Shown in pieces: positions 28,667 through 37,167 of a stretch of DNA of 64,000 nt. The notes below the pieces were generated by a model, which was not told the DNA's origin, searched no databases, and was given only the letters and a program-made list of their open reading frames with translations. Source of the DNA: Proteus vulgaris (GTDB taxonomy: Bacteria > Pseudomonadota > Gammaproteobacteria > Enterobacterales > Enterobacteriaceae); contig NZ_CP090064.1 of NCBI RefSeq assembly GCF_023100685.1, forward strand, positions 3,720,001 to 3,784,000, read 5' to 3'. Every line of letters begins with the position of its first letter. Position 1 is the stretch's first letter. The position numbers were made by a program, and so were the translations under genes.

Positions 28667-30682
28667 TTACGCTGCGATGACTAAAAGCAAGATGACCAGC
28701 GCTGCGACAACGTAGAGACAATAGAGTCTGAAATCCCCGCCTTGTAGGCATTGGATACGTTTTGCAAAGCGTTGGATACCACGAACCAGAGGATAAATAA
28801 TGCGTTCATCCCAGAATGGTTCGACCTTTTCAGCACCGAGCTGTGTTTTATTAAAACCACGAGACAGCAATGGAGATGGATCAAGTTGTTTACGCATACG
28901 ATAAAGCGGTGCAAACATGCTACGTAATGCTTGAGTAAAGCCACCTGCTGATACTGCCATGTCTTTTTCCCATACATAACCACACGCCCAAGGGTTACCT
29001 TTACGACGAAACGCAGGTTGATTGCCCTTTAGGCCGAGATAAATCAGGAATGGAATAAGCGGTAAGGCAATTAATAAAACAAATGTTAATGCTGGAGAGA
29101 ACATTGCTTGTGATGCGGTATCAGGAACAAGCATTGTGCCTTGAGTCACGGTTAATGCACTGGTTTCGCTAAGTGACATTGCAATGTTTGCAATAATTGG
29201 CGCAACAAAAGCAGCCCCAACACCTAATACAACACAGAATAGTGCTAATAAACCCATTGCAATCGTCATTGGTAAAGGCACTTCTTTCGCTTTTGTTGCT
29301 TGCTCGCTACGCGGGCCACCACAGAAGCTAACACCATAGACTTTAACGAAACACATGGCCGCTAATGCCCCTGTAATTGCCAACATAATAATGGCAATTG
29401 GACCACTTAAGCGCATTACAAAGTTACCTTCGTAACTCATCGAGAAAAGGGATTGATAGGTATACCATTCACTCACAAAACCATTTAATGGTGGTAACGC
29501 TGAAATCGCCATACAACCAATTAGGAAGGCGGTTGCGGTATAAGGCATTAGTTTTGCTAAGCCCCCCATTTTATCCATATCACGAGTGTGAATTTGGTTA
29601 ATAATGGCACCGGCACCAAGGAATAATAATCCTTTGAACACCGCATGGTTTAATAAGTGATATAAAGCGCCTAATAGGCCAAGTGCTGCTATAACAGGAT
29701 GATCGGTTGCCATTCCTACCATGCCAACACCCACACCCATTAAAATGATGCCGATATTTTCAACGGTGTGCCATGCGAGTAAGCGTTTTAAGTCATGCTC
29801 TGCTAAGGCGTACATAACACCTAATACAGAAGAAACAGCACCAAACCCAAGAACAACAATGCCCCACCACATTTCTGTGGCACCTAATAAATCGATACCG
29901 ACTTTGATTATCCCAAAGATACCAATTTTAACCATGACACCTGACATTAATGCCGATGCGTGTGAAGGTGCTGCGGGGTGGGCTTTTGGTAACCAACTGT
30001 GTAATGGCAACATACCGGCTTTGGCACCAAAACCAAAGAAACCCAGTAAGAACACCACAGAGGCCATTGCAGGAGAAAGAGAGAGTTGACGGAATGAATC
30101 AAAATCAAGGCTACCACTTTCACGCCACATCAAGAAGAAGGCAATCATGATTAACACGGAGCCTGCGTGAGCGATAAAGAAATAAAGTAAACCTGCGTGA
30201 ATAGATTCGTCATCTTGGTCAGCAATAACTAAGAACCAAGAAGCTAGTGACATCATTTCGAATAGGATAATAAAGTAGAACGCATTATCCATCACTACTA
30301 AGCCAACCATAGAAGCAATAAACAGATTCATAAAGAATCCCATGCTCCAAGCGCCACGTCCTTTATATTCTTGCACATAAGCAAGAGAATAAAGCGCGCA
30401 CACACTGACCAATAATGAAATGACGAACACCATAAAGGCGCCTAACATATCCATGCGTACCACGAAGGCAGCAAATTCAAATGGGCCTGCCGCGGTAAAT
30501 GTGGCGATTTCACCACCAAAAATAACCGGTAATGCACTTAAAACACCTAATACACCGCCGATGATTGCGCTGATCCCTGAAATAAGGATTGCCAACCCTT
30601 CCTGTCTCTTTAAAAACAGTGCAATAACGCCACCAACAACATACAGGATGACTGACCACAGCAGTAACTGAAGAGGTTCCAT
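28667..30682 (-). CDS. hyfB: Hydrogenase-4 membrane subunit HyfB
   Basis: A 671-residue antiporter-like protein (HycC/NuoL type) with many helices. Landmarks are GFGAKAGMLPLHSWLPKAHPAAPSH and EHDLKRLLAWHTVENIG, plus a long C-terminal amphipathic part. It begins one base after the hyfA stop. Length agrees with E. coli HyfB (672). Confidence 0.95.
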   Translation of the reverse strand: MEPLQLLLWSVILYVVGGVIALFLKRQEGLAILISGISAIIGGVLGVLSALPVIFGGEIATFTAAGPFEFAAFVVRMDMLGAFMVFVISLLVSVCALYSLAYVQEYKGRGAWSMGFFMNLFIASMVGLVVMDNAFYFIILFEMMSLASWFLVIADQDDESIHAGLLYFFIAHAGSVLIMIAFFLMWRESGSLDFDSFRQLSLSPAMASVVFLLGFFGFGAKAGMLPLHSWLPKAHPAAPSHASALMSGVMVKIGIFGIIKVGIDLLGATEMWWGIVVLGFGAVSSVLGVMYALAEHDLKRLLAWHTVENIGIILMGVGVGMVGMATDHPVIAALGLLGALYHLLNHAVFKGLLFLGAGAIINQIHTRDMDKMGGLAKLMPYTATAFLIGCMAISALPPLNGFVSEWYTYQSLFSMSYEGNFVMRLSGPIAIIMLAITGALAAMCFVKVYGVSFCGGPRSEQATKAKEVPLPMTIAMGLLALFCVVLGVGAAFVAPIIANIAMSLSETSALTVTQGTMLVPDTASQAMFSPALTFVLLIALPLIPFLIYLGLKGNQPAFRRKGNPWACGYVWEKDMAVSAGGFTQALRSMFAPLYRMRKQLDPSPLLSRGFNKTQLGAEKVEPFWDERIIYPLVRGIQRFAKRIQCLQGGDFRLYCLYVVAALVILLLVIAA

Positions 30683-30683
30683 A

Positions 30684-31304
30684 TTACTTCCGCTCCTGTG
30701 TCAAAGTAGATAAATCGTCAAGACTCGTAATAGGTTCCATCACAGAATCTAAGCGACGCGTTTTCATCTGCTCTTCAAGTTTGTCTTCTTCAACTAAATG
30801 CAATGCATCTGTCGGACACACCTTGACACAAGCAGGGCCTTCATCAGAGAAAGCACACAAATCGCATTTCACTGCAATTGCACGAATACCCACATTCCAC
30901 GCAAGAAATGGGTTGGTTGTTGGAAGACTTGCTGGCACATCGGCCAACATCTCTTCTGGAACAAAATGTTCAAAGACAGCTGGTAAGTTAACGGGTTTGC
31001 TACCTGATGGTGTAATTGCCCCAAAGGGACAAACCAGACCACATAACTTACAGCCAATACACAGGCTCTCATTAAGAAAGATCATATTATCTTCATGAGT
31101 AATGGCATTGACTGGACACACGCGAGCACAAGGAGCATCCTCACAGTGCCGACAAAGCATCGGGGCTGTCTGATCCTCCACTTTTACCACTGTAAGACGC
31201 GGATGCGCCTGTAATCCCACAGCTTGGTGAACTTCCGAACAAGCTGCCATACAGGTATTACACCCTATGCATCGTTGTGGCTCTGCAATTACAAAGCGAT
31301 TCAT
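30684..31304 (-). CDS. hyfA: Hydrogenase-4 electron-transfer subunit HyfA
   Basis: A 206-residue polyferredoxin with four cysteine groups: CIGCNTCMAAC, CRHCEDAPCARVCP, CIGCKLCGLVCP and CDLCAFSDEGPACVKVCP. It carries electrons from the formate dehydrogenase FdhF toward the hydrogenase. I start at the ATG at 31304 (MNRFVIAEP, as in E. coli): GGAGG lies 9 nt before it but abuts the upstream ATG at 31313. First gene of the operon, behind a sigma-54 promoter. Confidence 0.94.
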   Translation of the reverse strand: MNRFVIAEPQRCIGCNTCMAACSEVHQAVGLQAHPRLTVVKVEDQTAPMLCRHCEDAPCARVCPVNAITHEDNMIFLNESLCIGCKLCGLVCPFGAITPSGSKPVNLPAVFEHFVPEEMLADVPASLPTTNPFLAWNVGIRAIAVKCDLCAFSDEGPACVKVCPTDALHLVEEDKLEEQMKTRRLDSVMEPITSLDDLSTLTQERK

Positions 31305-31366
31305 TCGCCACATCCTCCGAGAAAAACGTTTAACAGCATTACTGTCGTCAATTTTTCTTTAGATGA

Positions 31367-31382
31367 AGCATATTTCGTGCCA
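31367..31382 (-). promoter_or_regulatory. Sigma-54 promoter of the hyf operon
   Basis: The minus strand reads TGGCACGAAATATGCT: the GG of the -24 element and the GC of the -12 element are separated by exactly 10 bases, as RpoN promoters require. It lies about 65 bp before hyfA. Hyf and hyc promoters in E. coli are RpoN-dependent and activated by FhlA or HyfR under formate. No activator gene of that type is in the window. Confidence 0.8.
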
Positions 31383-31445
31383 AGAGATGACTTATTTTAT
31401 TTTCATTTAAAATCAATAAATTAAAAAACAGAAAGGAAACAAAAA

Positions 31446-31475
31446 ATGACGTGTCGACAATTATGACGTTGACAG
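31446..31475 (-). promoter_or_regulatory. Tandem repeats, candidate enhancer for the hyf promoter
   Basis: ATGACGTGTCGACA and ATGACG-TTGACA are near-identical direct repeats about 70 bp upstream of the -24 element, a usual place for the binding sites of RpoN activators. That FhlA binds here is inference. Confidence 0.4.
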
Positions 31476-31543
31476 TAAGTGGTGAGTCCTAAACAACAAT
31501 TTTGTCATCACTATGATGAGGTATCAAAAATAGCAGAGTACAA

Positions 31544-31582
31544 AGAAAAAAATAGCTGAATTATCTTTAGATAACTCAGCTA
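31544..31582 (-). terminator. Terminator after the pirin gene
   Basis: TAGCTGAATTATC pairs with GATAACTCAGCTA (13 bp, one mismatch, 4-nt loop). On the minus strand the hairpin is followed by seven or more T residues. Confidence 0.8.
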
Positions 31583-31625
31583 AGTTAAAATACGTAATAT
31601 TAATATTTTCTTTTATAACATAAGA

Positions 31626-32522
31626 TTAAGGCATTAAAGGCGATACCAGTGGTGTTCTTTCATCATTAACCACTTTACCAAAACGCTCACTGCCTGCATT
31701 CCAATCGGTGATTGCTTGTTGAATTTCTTCTTTGCTACGACCAATAAAATTCCACCACATCAAAATTTTTTCATTTAAAGGTTCGCCACCTAAGAAAAGA
31801 ATTTGAGCATTATCACTTAGTTCAATCGTTAGTGATTCAGTGTTTTGTATTCCAATATAAGCAAGTTCATTCGCAGCAAAGGTTTCCCCTTCTATTGTCA
31901 TTTCTCCAGTTAAGACAAAAAGCCCATATTCATATTTAGGATTTAATGATAAAGGAATCCGAGTAGCATGTTTTGCCATAATATCTATGCCAACCATGGG
32001 TAATAAACATAATACGGGGGAATTGTAGTTTTGATAATCACCGATTAGTAACGTGAAATCAGCGCCATCGGCTTGCCATTTAGGGAGATCAGGATAGTGA
32101 TCAAAGCGCGGTGGCATATTTCTTTTATCTTTTGGTAGCACTATCCATAATTGTGCCAGATGAACTTCTTTTTTATCACCGTGACTATCTTCTGAATGGC
32201 TAATACCGTGACCTGCTGTCATTAAATTCACTTGTTGAGGTCGAATAACTTGCTGAAAGCCGAGGCTATCGCGATGCAAAATTTCCCCTTCTAACATCCA
32301 AGTAAAAGTTTGCAAGCCAATATGGGGATGTGGAGAAATAGCTAATTTATCGACAGTGTCATTAAAAACAGTGGGGCCTAAATGGTCGAGAAAACACCAA
32401 GGCCCAACTAATCGTTGTTTTTTATCAGGTAAAGCACGATAAGTTTCAATCCCTCCAACATCACGGGTTTTAGAGGTAATACGTAATGGGGCATTTACTG
32501 CATCAGAGTGTTGATGTTCCAT
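31626..32522 (-). CDS. Pirin family protein
   Basis: A 298-residue bicupin of the pirin family. The N-terminal cupin carries the metal ligands HPHIG (about residues 63-67) and GHGISHSE (about 103-110). The family includes quercetin dioxygenases and proteins that bind metabolic enzymes; some bacterial pirins affect pyruvate metabolism. A specific role cannot be set from sequence. Single-gene transcript with its own terminator, close upstream of hyf but on the same strand and separated by that terminator. Confidence 0.88.
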   Translation of the reverse strand: MEHQHSDAVNAPLRITSKTRDVGGIETYRALPDKKQRLVGPWCFLDHLGPTVFNDTVDKLAISPHPHIGLQTFTWMLEGEILHRDSLGFQQVIRPQQVNLMTAGHGISHSEDSHGDKKEVHLAQLWIVLPKDKRNMPPRFDHYPDLPKWQADGADFTLLIGDYQNYNSPVLCLLPMVGIDIMAKHATRIPLSLNPKYEYGLFVLTGEMTIEGETFAANELAYIGIQNTESLTIELSDNAQILFLGGEPLNEKILMWWNFIGRSKEEIQQAITDWNAGSERFGKVVNDERTPLVSPLMP

Positions 32523-32630
32523 TGTTCACCTACTTTTAATTTATTGTTAAGCCATAAAAATGCTTTATTTATTATCTAGTATAGATACTAGATCTTTATC
32601 TATTTAATAAGCAAAATATATCACTTAAGC

Positions 32631-32658
32631 AAAAAATAAGCCTGATAATTCAGGCTTA
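32631..32658 (-). terminator. Terminator after the RpiB-like gene
   Basis: TAAGCCTGA, loop TAAT, TCAGGCTTA: a perfect 9-bp stem followed by a T run on the minus strand. Confidence 0.85.
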
Positions 32659-32681
32659 TAAAAGTGAATAATAATAATGAC

Positions 32682-33158
32682 TTAAATTTTATAAATTTTC
32701 TTTTCTATTTGTCTCATTGAATTTAAGCCAGATTGCAAATCTTCTGGTGTTGCTTCAGAAAAACCTTCTGTAAAGGTCGCTGACAAATAAGCATCAACCA
32801 TCATTTTAGCTTTAAACGGTGTTATTAATAAGCCACCCATTGCCATCATATTACAGTTATTAATGATCTTACAAAAACGGGCTGTCGTGATACTTTCACA
32901 TACACCACAATAAACATTTTTATGTTTATTCGCACTAATGCTCCCCCCCATTCCTGTACCACAGAAAACAAAGCCAATATATTCAGGATGTTCAGAAATA
33001 ATTGAGCCTACTTTATCACCTACATCACAATAGCCAATAGGGCCTGATTCTGTGAGATCTTTTATTGTGTAATTTTTTTCTAACAAATACGTTTTAATCG
33101 TATTTTTAAGTTCAAATCCTGAAGGGTCAGCGCCCATAATAATCGTTCTATTTTCCAT
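32682..33158 (-). CDS. RpiB/LacAB-family sugar-phosphate isomerase-like protein
   Basis: A 158-residue single-domain protein of the RpiB/LacA/LacB family. The active-site loop FCGTGMGGSISANKH (about residues 64-78) with the catalytic cysteine and the anion-hole GTG is kept. The usual DHAG or DHGG near the N-terminus is ADPSG here, so the substrate-contact histidine is replaced by proline. Known family members interconvert ribose/ribulose or allose/allulose phosphates, or galactose-6-phosphate; this one may use a different sugar phosphate. It stands alone, with no sugar transport genes around it. Confidence 0.78.
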   Translation of the reverse strand: MENRTIIMGADPSGFELKNTIKTYLLEKNYTIKDLTESGPIGYCDVGDKVGSIISEHPEYIGFVFCGTGMGGSISANKHKNVYCGVCESITTARFCKIINNCNMMAMGGLLITPFKAKMMVDAYLSATFTEGFSEATPEDLQSGLNSMRQIEKKIYKI

Positions 33159-33891
33159 ATAGCCTCCTAAAATAACTCAAGCACTACTGGTAAATATAAC
33201 TAATTGATAATATTCAAATTTAAAATAAATTTAAAGACTATTATTTATATTTAACCTACATAAAGTATAGATTAAAATTCTATTACTTGTGTTTAAGTAT
33301 GGGGGATTTACAAAAAATAAGAAGAAATAAAGAAATGGAAATTCATTCCATAAAAAAAGTATTTAACCTATAAAATAAGTTAAATCTTTTATGTCATAAA
33401 TTGAATTGATAAAAAAATAAAAGAGATATATCAAAGTAAATGTCTATATTGAAAGGGTTTCCCTAGTACAACTAAAATATAAAATAAAGATCAATAATAT
33501 TACAGGATTAATGTTTTTATCTATACTCTTCAATATCTCTTAAAGGAAAGTCAAAAAACTTAAAATAAATATTGCTGTGGATTATCTTTACCAAAACAAC
33601 CTACACATTCATTCTAAGAAAATGGTTATTTTTTACCAATTCCAATATTGAATAGAGCATTCATTTTTGGCATTTAAAATATAATGAAGGGATAAATAAA
33701 TTAGGAACAAAATAATAACATAAAAAATTAAATAATGCAGTAATACAAATTAATCAATTTTTTAGAAAGAAAATAGTATAGTTTATTCAATTATTATAAA
33801 TTAAAACAAAAAAATACCGCAGATAGTTAACATTATCTGCGGTAATTAATTATTGTACTTAACGTTGTACTCAGTAAAATAATCTACGCGA
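33159..33891. other. Long AT-rich intergenic region
   Basis: About 730 bp of very AT-rich DNA between the RpiB-like gene and efp. Apart from the efp terminator at its right end I see no ORF with a ribosome site, no repeats and no clear promoter beyond what the RpiB-like gene needs. It may be a decayed gene or a horizontally exchanged spot. Confidence 0.5.
33806..33845 (-). terminator. Terminator after efp
   Basis: ACCGCAGATA and TATCTGCGGT form a perfect 10-bp stem with an 8-nt loop, followed on the minus strand by a run of eight T residues. Confidence 0.9.
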
Positions 33892-34458
33892 TTATTTTAC
33901 ACGTGATACGTATTCGCCTGAACGAGTATCAACTTTGATAACTTCACCAATTTGTACAAACAGTGGAACCTTAACAACAGCGCCAGTGCTTAATGTTGCT
34001 GGTTTACCACCTGTACCTGCGGTGTCACCTTTCAGACCTGGATCAGTATCAACGATTTCTAATTCAACAAAGTTTGGTGGAATAACAGCAATAGGACGAT
34101 TATCCCACAGTGTTACGATACACTCAGCTTGGTCGATCAACCATTTAGCATTATCACCAACAGCTTTTTCGTCTGCAGCTAATTGTTCGAAAGTTTCGTT
34201 GTTCATGAAATGCCAGAACTCACCGTCGTTGTACAGGTAAGTTAAGTTGATATCCATGACATCAGCACCTTCTGCTGAATCAGTAGATTTAAATGTTTTT
34301 TCCAGTAATTTGTTAGAGATCAGTTTACGCAGACGTACACGAGCAAATGCCTGACCTTTACCAGGTTTAACAAATTCACATTCAGTAATGACGGCTGGCT
34401 CGCCATCTAACATGATTTTAAGACCTGAACGAAAATCGTTGGTATTATAAGAAGCCAT
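33892..34458 (-). CDS. efp: Elongation factor P
   Basis: A 188-residue translation factor that rescues ribosomes stalled at polyproline. The modified lysine is K34 in PGKGQAF. EpmB, which makes the beta-lysine for this residue, is encoded divergently 44 bp away. Length is exactly that of E. coli EF-P. Confidence 0.98.
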   Translation of the reverse strand: MASYNTNDFRSGLKIMLDGEPAVITECEFVKPGKGQAFARVRLRKLISNKLLEKTFKSTDSAEGADVMDINLTYLYNDGEFWHFMNNETFEQLAADEKAVGDNAKWLIDQAECIVTLWDNRPIAVIPPNFVELEIVDTDPGLKGDTAGTGGKPATLSTGAVVKVPLFVQIGEVIKVDTRSGEYVSRVK

Positions 34459-34502
34459 GAATATCCTCTAACTTTTTTAATTTAAAATGGCATAGCCAAA
34501 AA

Positions 34503-35531
34503 ATGGCACACATTGTAACTCATAATCACCCCACCAGAGAAGTCTGGTTAACACAACTCGCGCAGGCAATCAGTGATCCTGTTGAATTACTCCAACTTTT
34601 AGCATTGGAACATCACGCTGATCTCCAAAAAGGGGCTCAGGCGCGACGGCTTTTTCCGCTACGGGTTCCCCGTGAATTCGTTGCACGCATGAAAAAAGGC
34701 GATCCTAACGATCCATTACTTTTACAAGTATTAACTGCAAATGCTGAATTTACCATAACACCGGGATTTTCTACGGATCCGTTAGATGAGCAACAAAATG
34801 CGGTGCCAGGTTTATTACATAAATATCAGAATCGTGCATTGCTTCTGGTCAAAGGTGGTTGCGCTGTCAATTGTCGCTACTGTTTTCGTCGTCATTTTCC
34901 CTATGAAGACAACAAAGGAAACAAGGCTAATTGGCAAAAGGCAATAGAGTATATCAAAAATAACCCAAAACTCGATGAAATCATCTTCTCTGGGGGCGAT
35001 CCTCTTATGGCGAAAGATGATGAGCTTGATTGGTTAATAACACAACTGGAAGCGATCCCTCATCTTAAACGTTTACGTATCCACTCTCGCTTACCTGTGG
35101 TTATTCCTGCTCGCGTCACTGATGCACTATGTCAGCGTTTACAACAATCACGTTTGCAAAATATTATGGTACTGCATACCAATCACGCTAATGAAATTGA
35201 TGACGCATTGAGAGAAGCCTGTTTAAAGCTAAAAAAGGCCAATGTCACTTTATTAAATCAAGGTGTGTTATTGCGTGGGGTTAACGACAGTGCTGAAGTC
35301 CTTGCCGATTTAAGTCGTGCCTTATTTGATGCAGGTGTTATGCCTTATTACTTGCATGTTCTAGATAAAGTACAAGGTGCGGCTCACTTTATGGTGCCAG
35401 ACAGTGAAGCTAGAGAAATTATGAAAGGGCTTATGAGCTTAGTATCAGGTTATATGGTGCCTAAACTCACGCGTGAAATTGGTGGTGAACCAAGTAAGAC
35501 GTTACTTGATTTAGGGTTACGTCAAGAGTGA
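34503..35531 (+). CDS. epmB: EF-P beta-lysylation protein, lysine 2,3-aminomutase EpmB
   Basis: A 342-residue radical SAM aminomutase. The cluster motif CAVNCRYCFRRHFP lies near residue 120; the PLP lysine is expected near the C-terminus (VPKLTREIGGE region). It converts L-alpha-lysine to beta-lysine, which EpmA then attaches to K34 of EF-P. Arrangement back-to-back with efp is as in E. coli. Confidence 0.96.
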   Translation: MAHIVTHNHPTREVWLTQLAQAISDPVELLQLLALEHHADLQKGAQARRLFPLRVPREFVARMKKGDPNDPLLLQVLTANAEFTITPGFSTDPLDEQQNAVPGLLHKYQNRALLLVKGGCAVNCRYCFRRHFPYEDNKGNKANWQKAIEYIKNNPKLDEIIFSGGDPLMAKDDELDWLITQLEAIPHLKRLRIHSRLPVVIPARVTDALCQRLQQSRLQNIMVLHTNHANEIDDALREACLKLKKANVTLLNQGVLLRGVNDSAEVLADLSRALFDAGVMPYYLHVLDKVQGAAHFMVPDSEAREIMKGLMSLVSGYMVPKLTREIGGEPSKTLLDLGLRQE

Positions 35532-35683
35532 TCCCTGATGCTAACCGATACTATTTACGTTTAGATTATATAATTAACCCAACATAATCACACAAAAGTG
35601 ACTACACTATAAAGATAGGTTTGGTGGTGATTTTCATAAAAATCATTTATCTAATTAAGTTATGTTCACTTTCTTTCATTATG

Positions 35684-35710
35684 AAAAAGCACCTTCTTGG
35701 GTGCTTTTTT
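35684..35710 (+). terminator. Terminator after epmB
   Basis: AAAAAGCACC, a short loop and GGTGCTTTTTT: short GC stem with A and T arms, about 150 bp past the epmB stop. Confidence 0.75.
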
Positions 35711-35754
35711 GTCTTTTAAATCAGTGAACACTTAAATAGTATTGAGGAGAAAAT

Positions 35755-36393
35755 ATGAACATAATGGTAATCGGTGCAAAAGGGCGAGTTGGGCATAAAT
35801 TAATTGGAACACTATTAATTAATGGGCACCATGTCATCGGAACTACCAGAAAAATCTCACACTCATCTAAAATCAAAGATTCACATTATCGTGAAATTGA
35901 ACTAGATATCACAAAACCTTTGTCTTCCATTTCTCATAAATTCCCTGAAAATTTAGATGCCATCTATTTTACAACAGGCTCTAGAGGGGAAGATCTATTA
36001 CAGGTTGATCTACATGGTGCTGTAAAAACCATGCAAATTGCCATGGAGAAAGGTATAAAAAGATATATCATGCTTAGTGCAGTAAATTCTTTATTACCTG
36101 ATAAATGGACCACATTAGTTGATTATTTTACTGCTAAATATTTTGCAGATCTTTATCTGATCAATCAGACCAACCTCGATTACACAATAATTCAAGCTGG
36201 TTATTTAACTGAACACTCAGGAACACATAAGATCTGCACAAAAAAAGAAGAAATACCCGCTGATGGCGAAATATCTATTGATAATGTAGCGTTAACGCTT
36301 GCTGAAATTTTAGATAAGAAGAATACCTTTAAAAAATGTATTCCAATATTAGATGGTGATATCGAGATAAAAGAGGCTATTAAGCAGATCTAA
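35755..36393 (+). CDS. NAD(P)-binding atypical short-chain dehydrogenase-like protein
   Basis: A 212-residue Rossmann-fold protein. The nucleotide-binding motif VIGAKGRVGHKL (about residues 5-16) is the GxxGxxG type of NmrA/SDR-a5-like proteins. The region IKRYIMLSAVNS near residue 100 corresponds to the active-site strand; a following YxxxK is not obvious (YFTAKYFAD is the nearest), so catalysis is uncertain. It has a good ribosome site (GAGGAG). It is not part of the E. coli efp region, so it is an addition here. Confidence 0.75.
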   Translation: MNIMVIGAKGRVGHKLIGTLLINGHHVIGTTRKISHSSKIKDSHYREIELDITKPLSSISHKFPENLDAIYFTTGSRGEDLLQVDLHGAVKTMQIAMEKGIKRYIMLSAVNSLLPDKWTTLVDYFTAKYFADLYLINQTNLDYTIIQAGYLTEHSGTHKICTKKEEIPADGEISIDNVALTLAEILDKKNTFKKCIPILDGDIEIKEAIKQI

Positions 36394-36431
36394 ATACTCA
36401 ATAGAATTTGCCCTTAATAATAAAAAAACAA

Positions 36432-36466
36432 ACCTGACCCCAAAGAAAAAAGTATTGAGGTCAGGT
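36432..36466 (-). terminator. Terminator after yjeI
   Basis: ACCTGACC and GGTCAGGT flank a loop, with a T-rich run (TTGTTTTTTT) following on the minus strand. The opposing plus-strand gene ends about 40 bp away, so it may also help stop that transcript. Confidence 0.75.
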
Positions 36467-36497
36467 CTTGGTACTTAAAAAGTAACCACGTATTCAA

Positions 36498-36842
36498 TTA
36501 CTGACACTTATAAACTTGCCCACTCATTTTGCTATCTAATGGTGCAAAGCTATCAACAAAGCTACCTGCGCCAGTACCAACGTTAAAAATAACGTTACCA
36601 CCCATTGAGGCTGCTTTATTACGTAAGTCGTTAGCAGCACCTCGCAGTGATTGGCTTTCAGTACGGGAACCTGATAACCAGTTATTTTGAACACCTGTCA
36701 CTGTTCCTAATAATTGGCATTCACTGCCTGGTTGCGTATCAGTGATTTGTACCTGTGAGCCAGCAGTGCTTAATGTGTTTGTTGCAGAACAGCCTGCTAA
36801 TAACAACGCTGCAGCAGCTCCCAATAACAATTTAATTCGCAT
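36498..36842 (-). CDS. yjeI: YjeI-like lipoprotein (DUF4156)
   Basis: A 114-residue predicted lipoprotein. The signal peptide ends in the lipobox LLAGC (cysteine near residue 18), and the mature part matches the short DUF4156 family (SECQLLGTVTG, NDLRNKAASMGGN). Function unknown. The yjeI gene lies beside groEL in E. coli; here a CPA1 antiporter gene sits between them. Confidence 0.85.
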   Translation of the reverse strand: MRIKLLLGAAAALLLAGCSATNTLSTAGSQVQITDTQPGSECQLLGTVTGVQNNWLSGSRTESQSLRGAANDLRNKAASMGGNVIFNVGTGAGSFVDSFAPLDSKMSGQVYKCQ

Positions 36843-37167
36843 GATCCCCTCATTTATTTGAGTGTCCGTTTAGTCAAGACAACAATATACCTTGTCATCC
36901 CTCTTATGCGCAAAAATAAATCATTATTACTATCTCACATTAGCCAATAGCCTTAAGATATTATTTTCGCTTTAAACTTATTTTAACGTATAAATTCGGC
37001 TTTGAGATAGACAAAGCAACAATGCCCCTATTCTACACCGCTTTTATGCTTTTAAAATGATCTGTCCTATTTTCAGCCTACACAGTGCGAGAATGAACAC
37101 ACTATTTGTTCATTTTTTAAAAATCGTCAGACAATCAATCATCATCTGACGATAATATTGGCCTAAA
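36843..37167. other. Intergenic region between yjeI and the antiporter gene
   Basis: About 325 bp holding the yjeI promoter and the antiporter terminator. No ORF and no other structure seen. Confidence 0.6.
37113..37153 (-). terminator. Terminator after the antiporter gene
   Basis: TCGTCAGA pairs with TCTGACGA across a 13-nt loop; on the minus strand the stem is followed by TTTTTAAAAAA. The T run is short. Confidence 0.6.

Noticed and set aside
33159..33800. Possible small gene in the AT-rich stretch before efp
   Set aside because: Stop codons are frequent in all frames and no start has a ribosome site.
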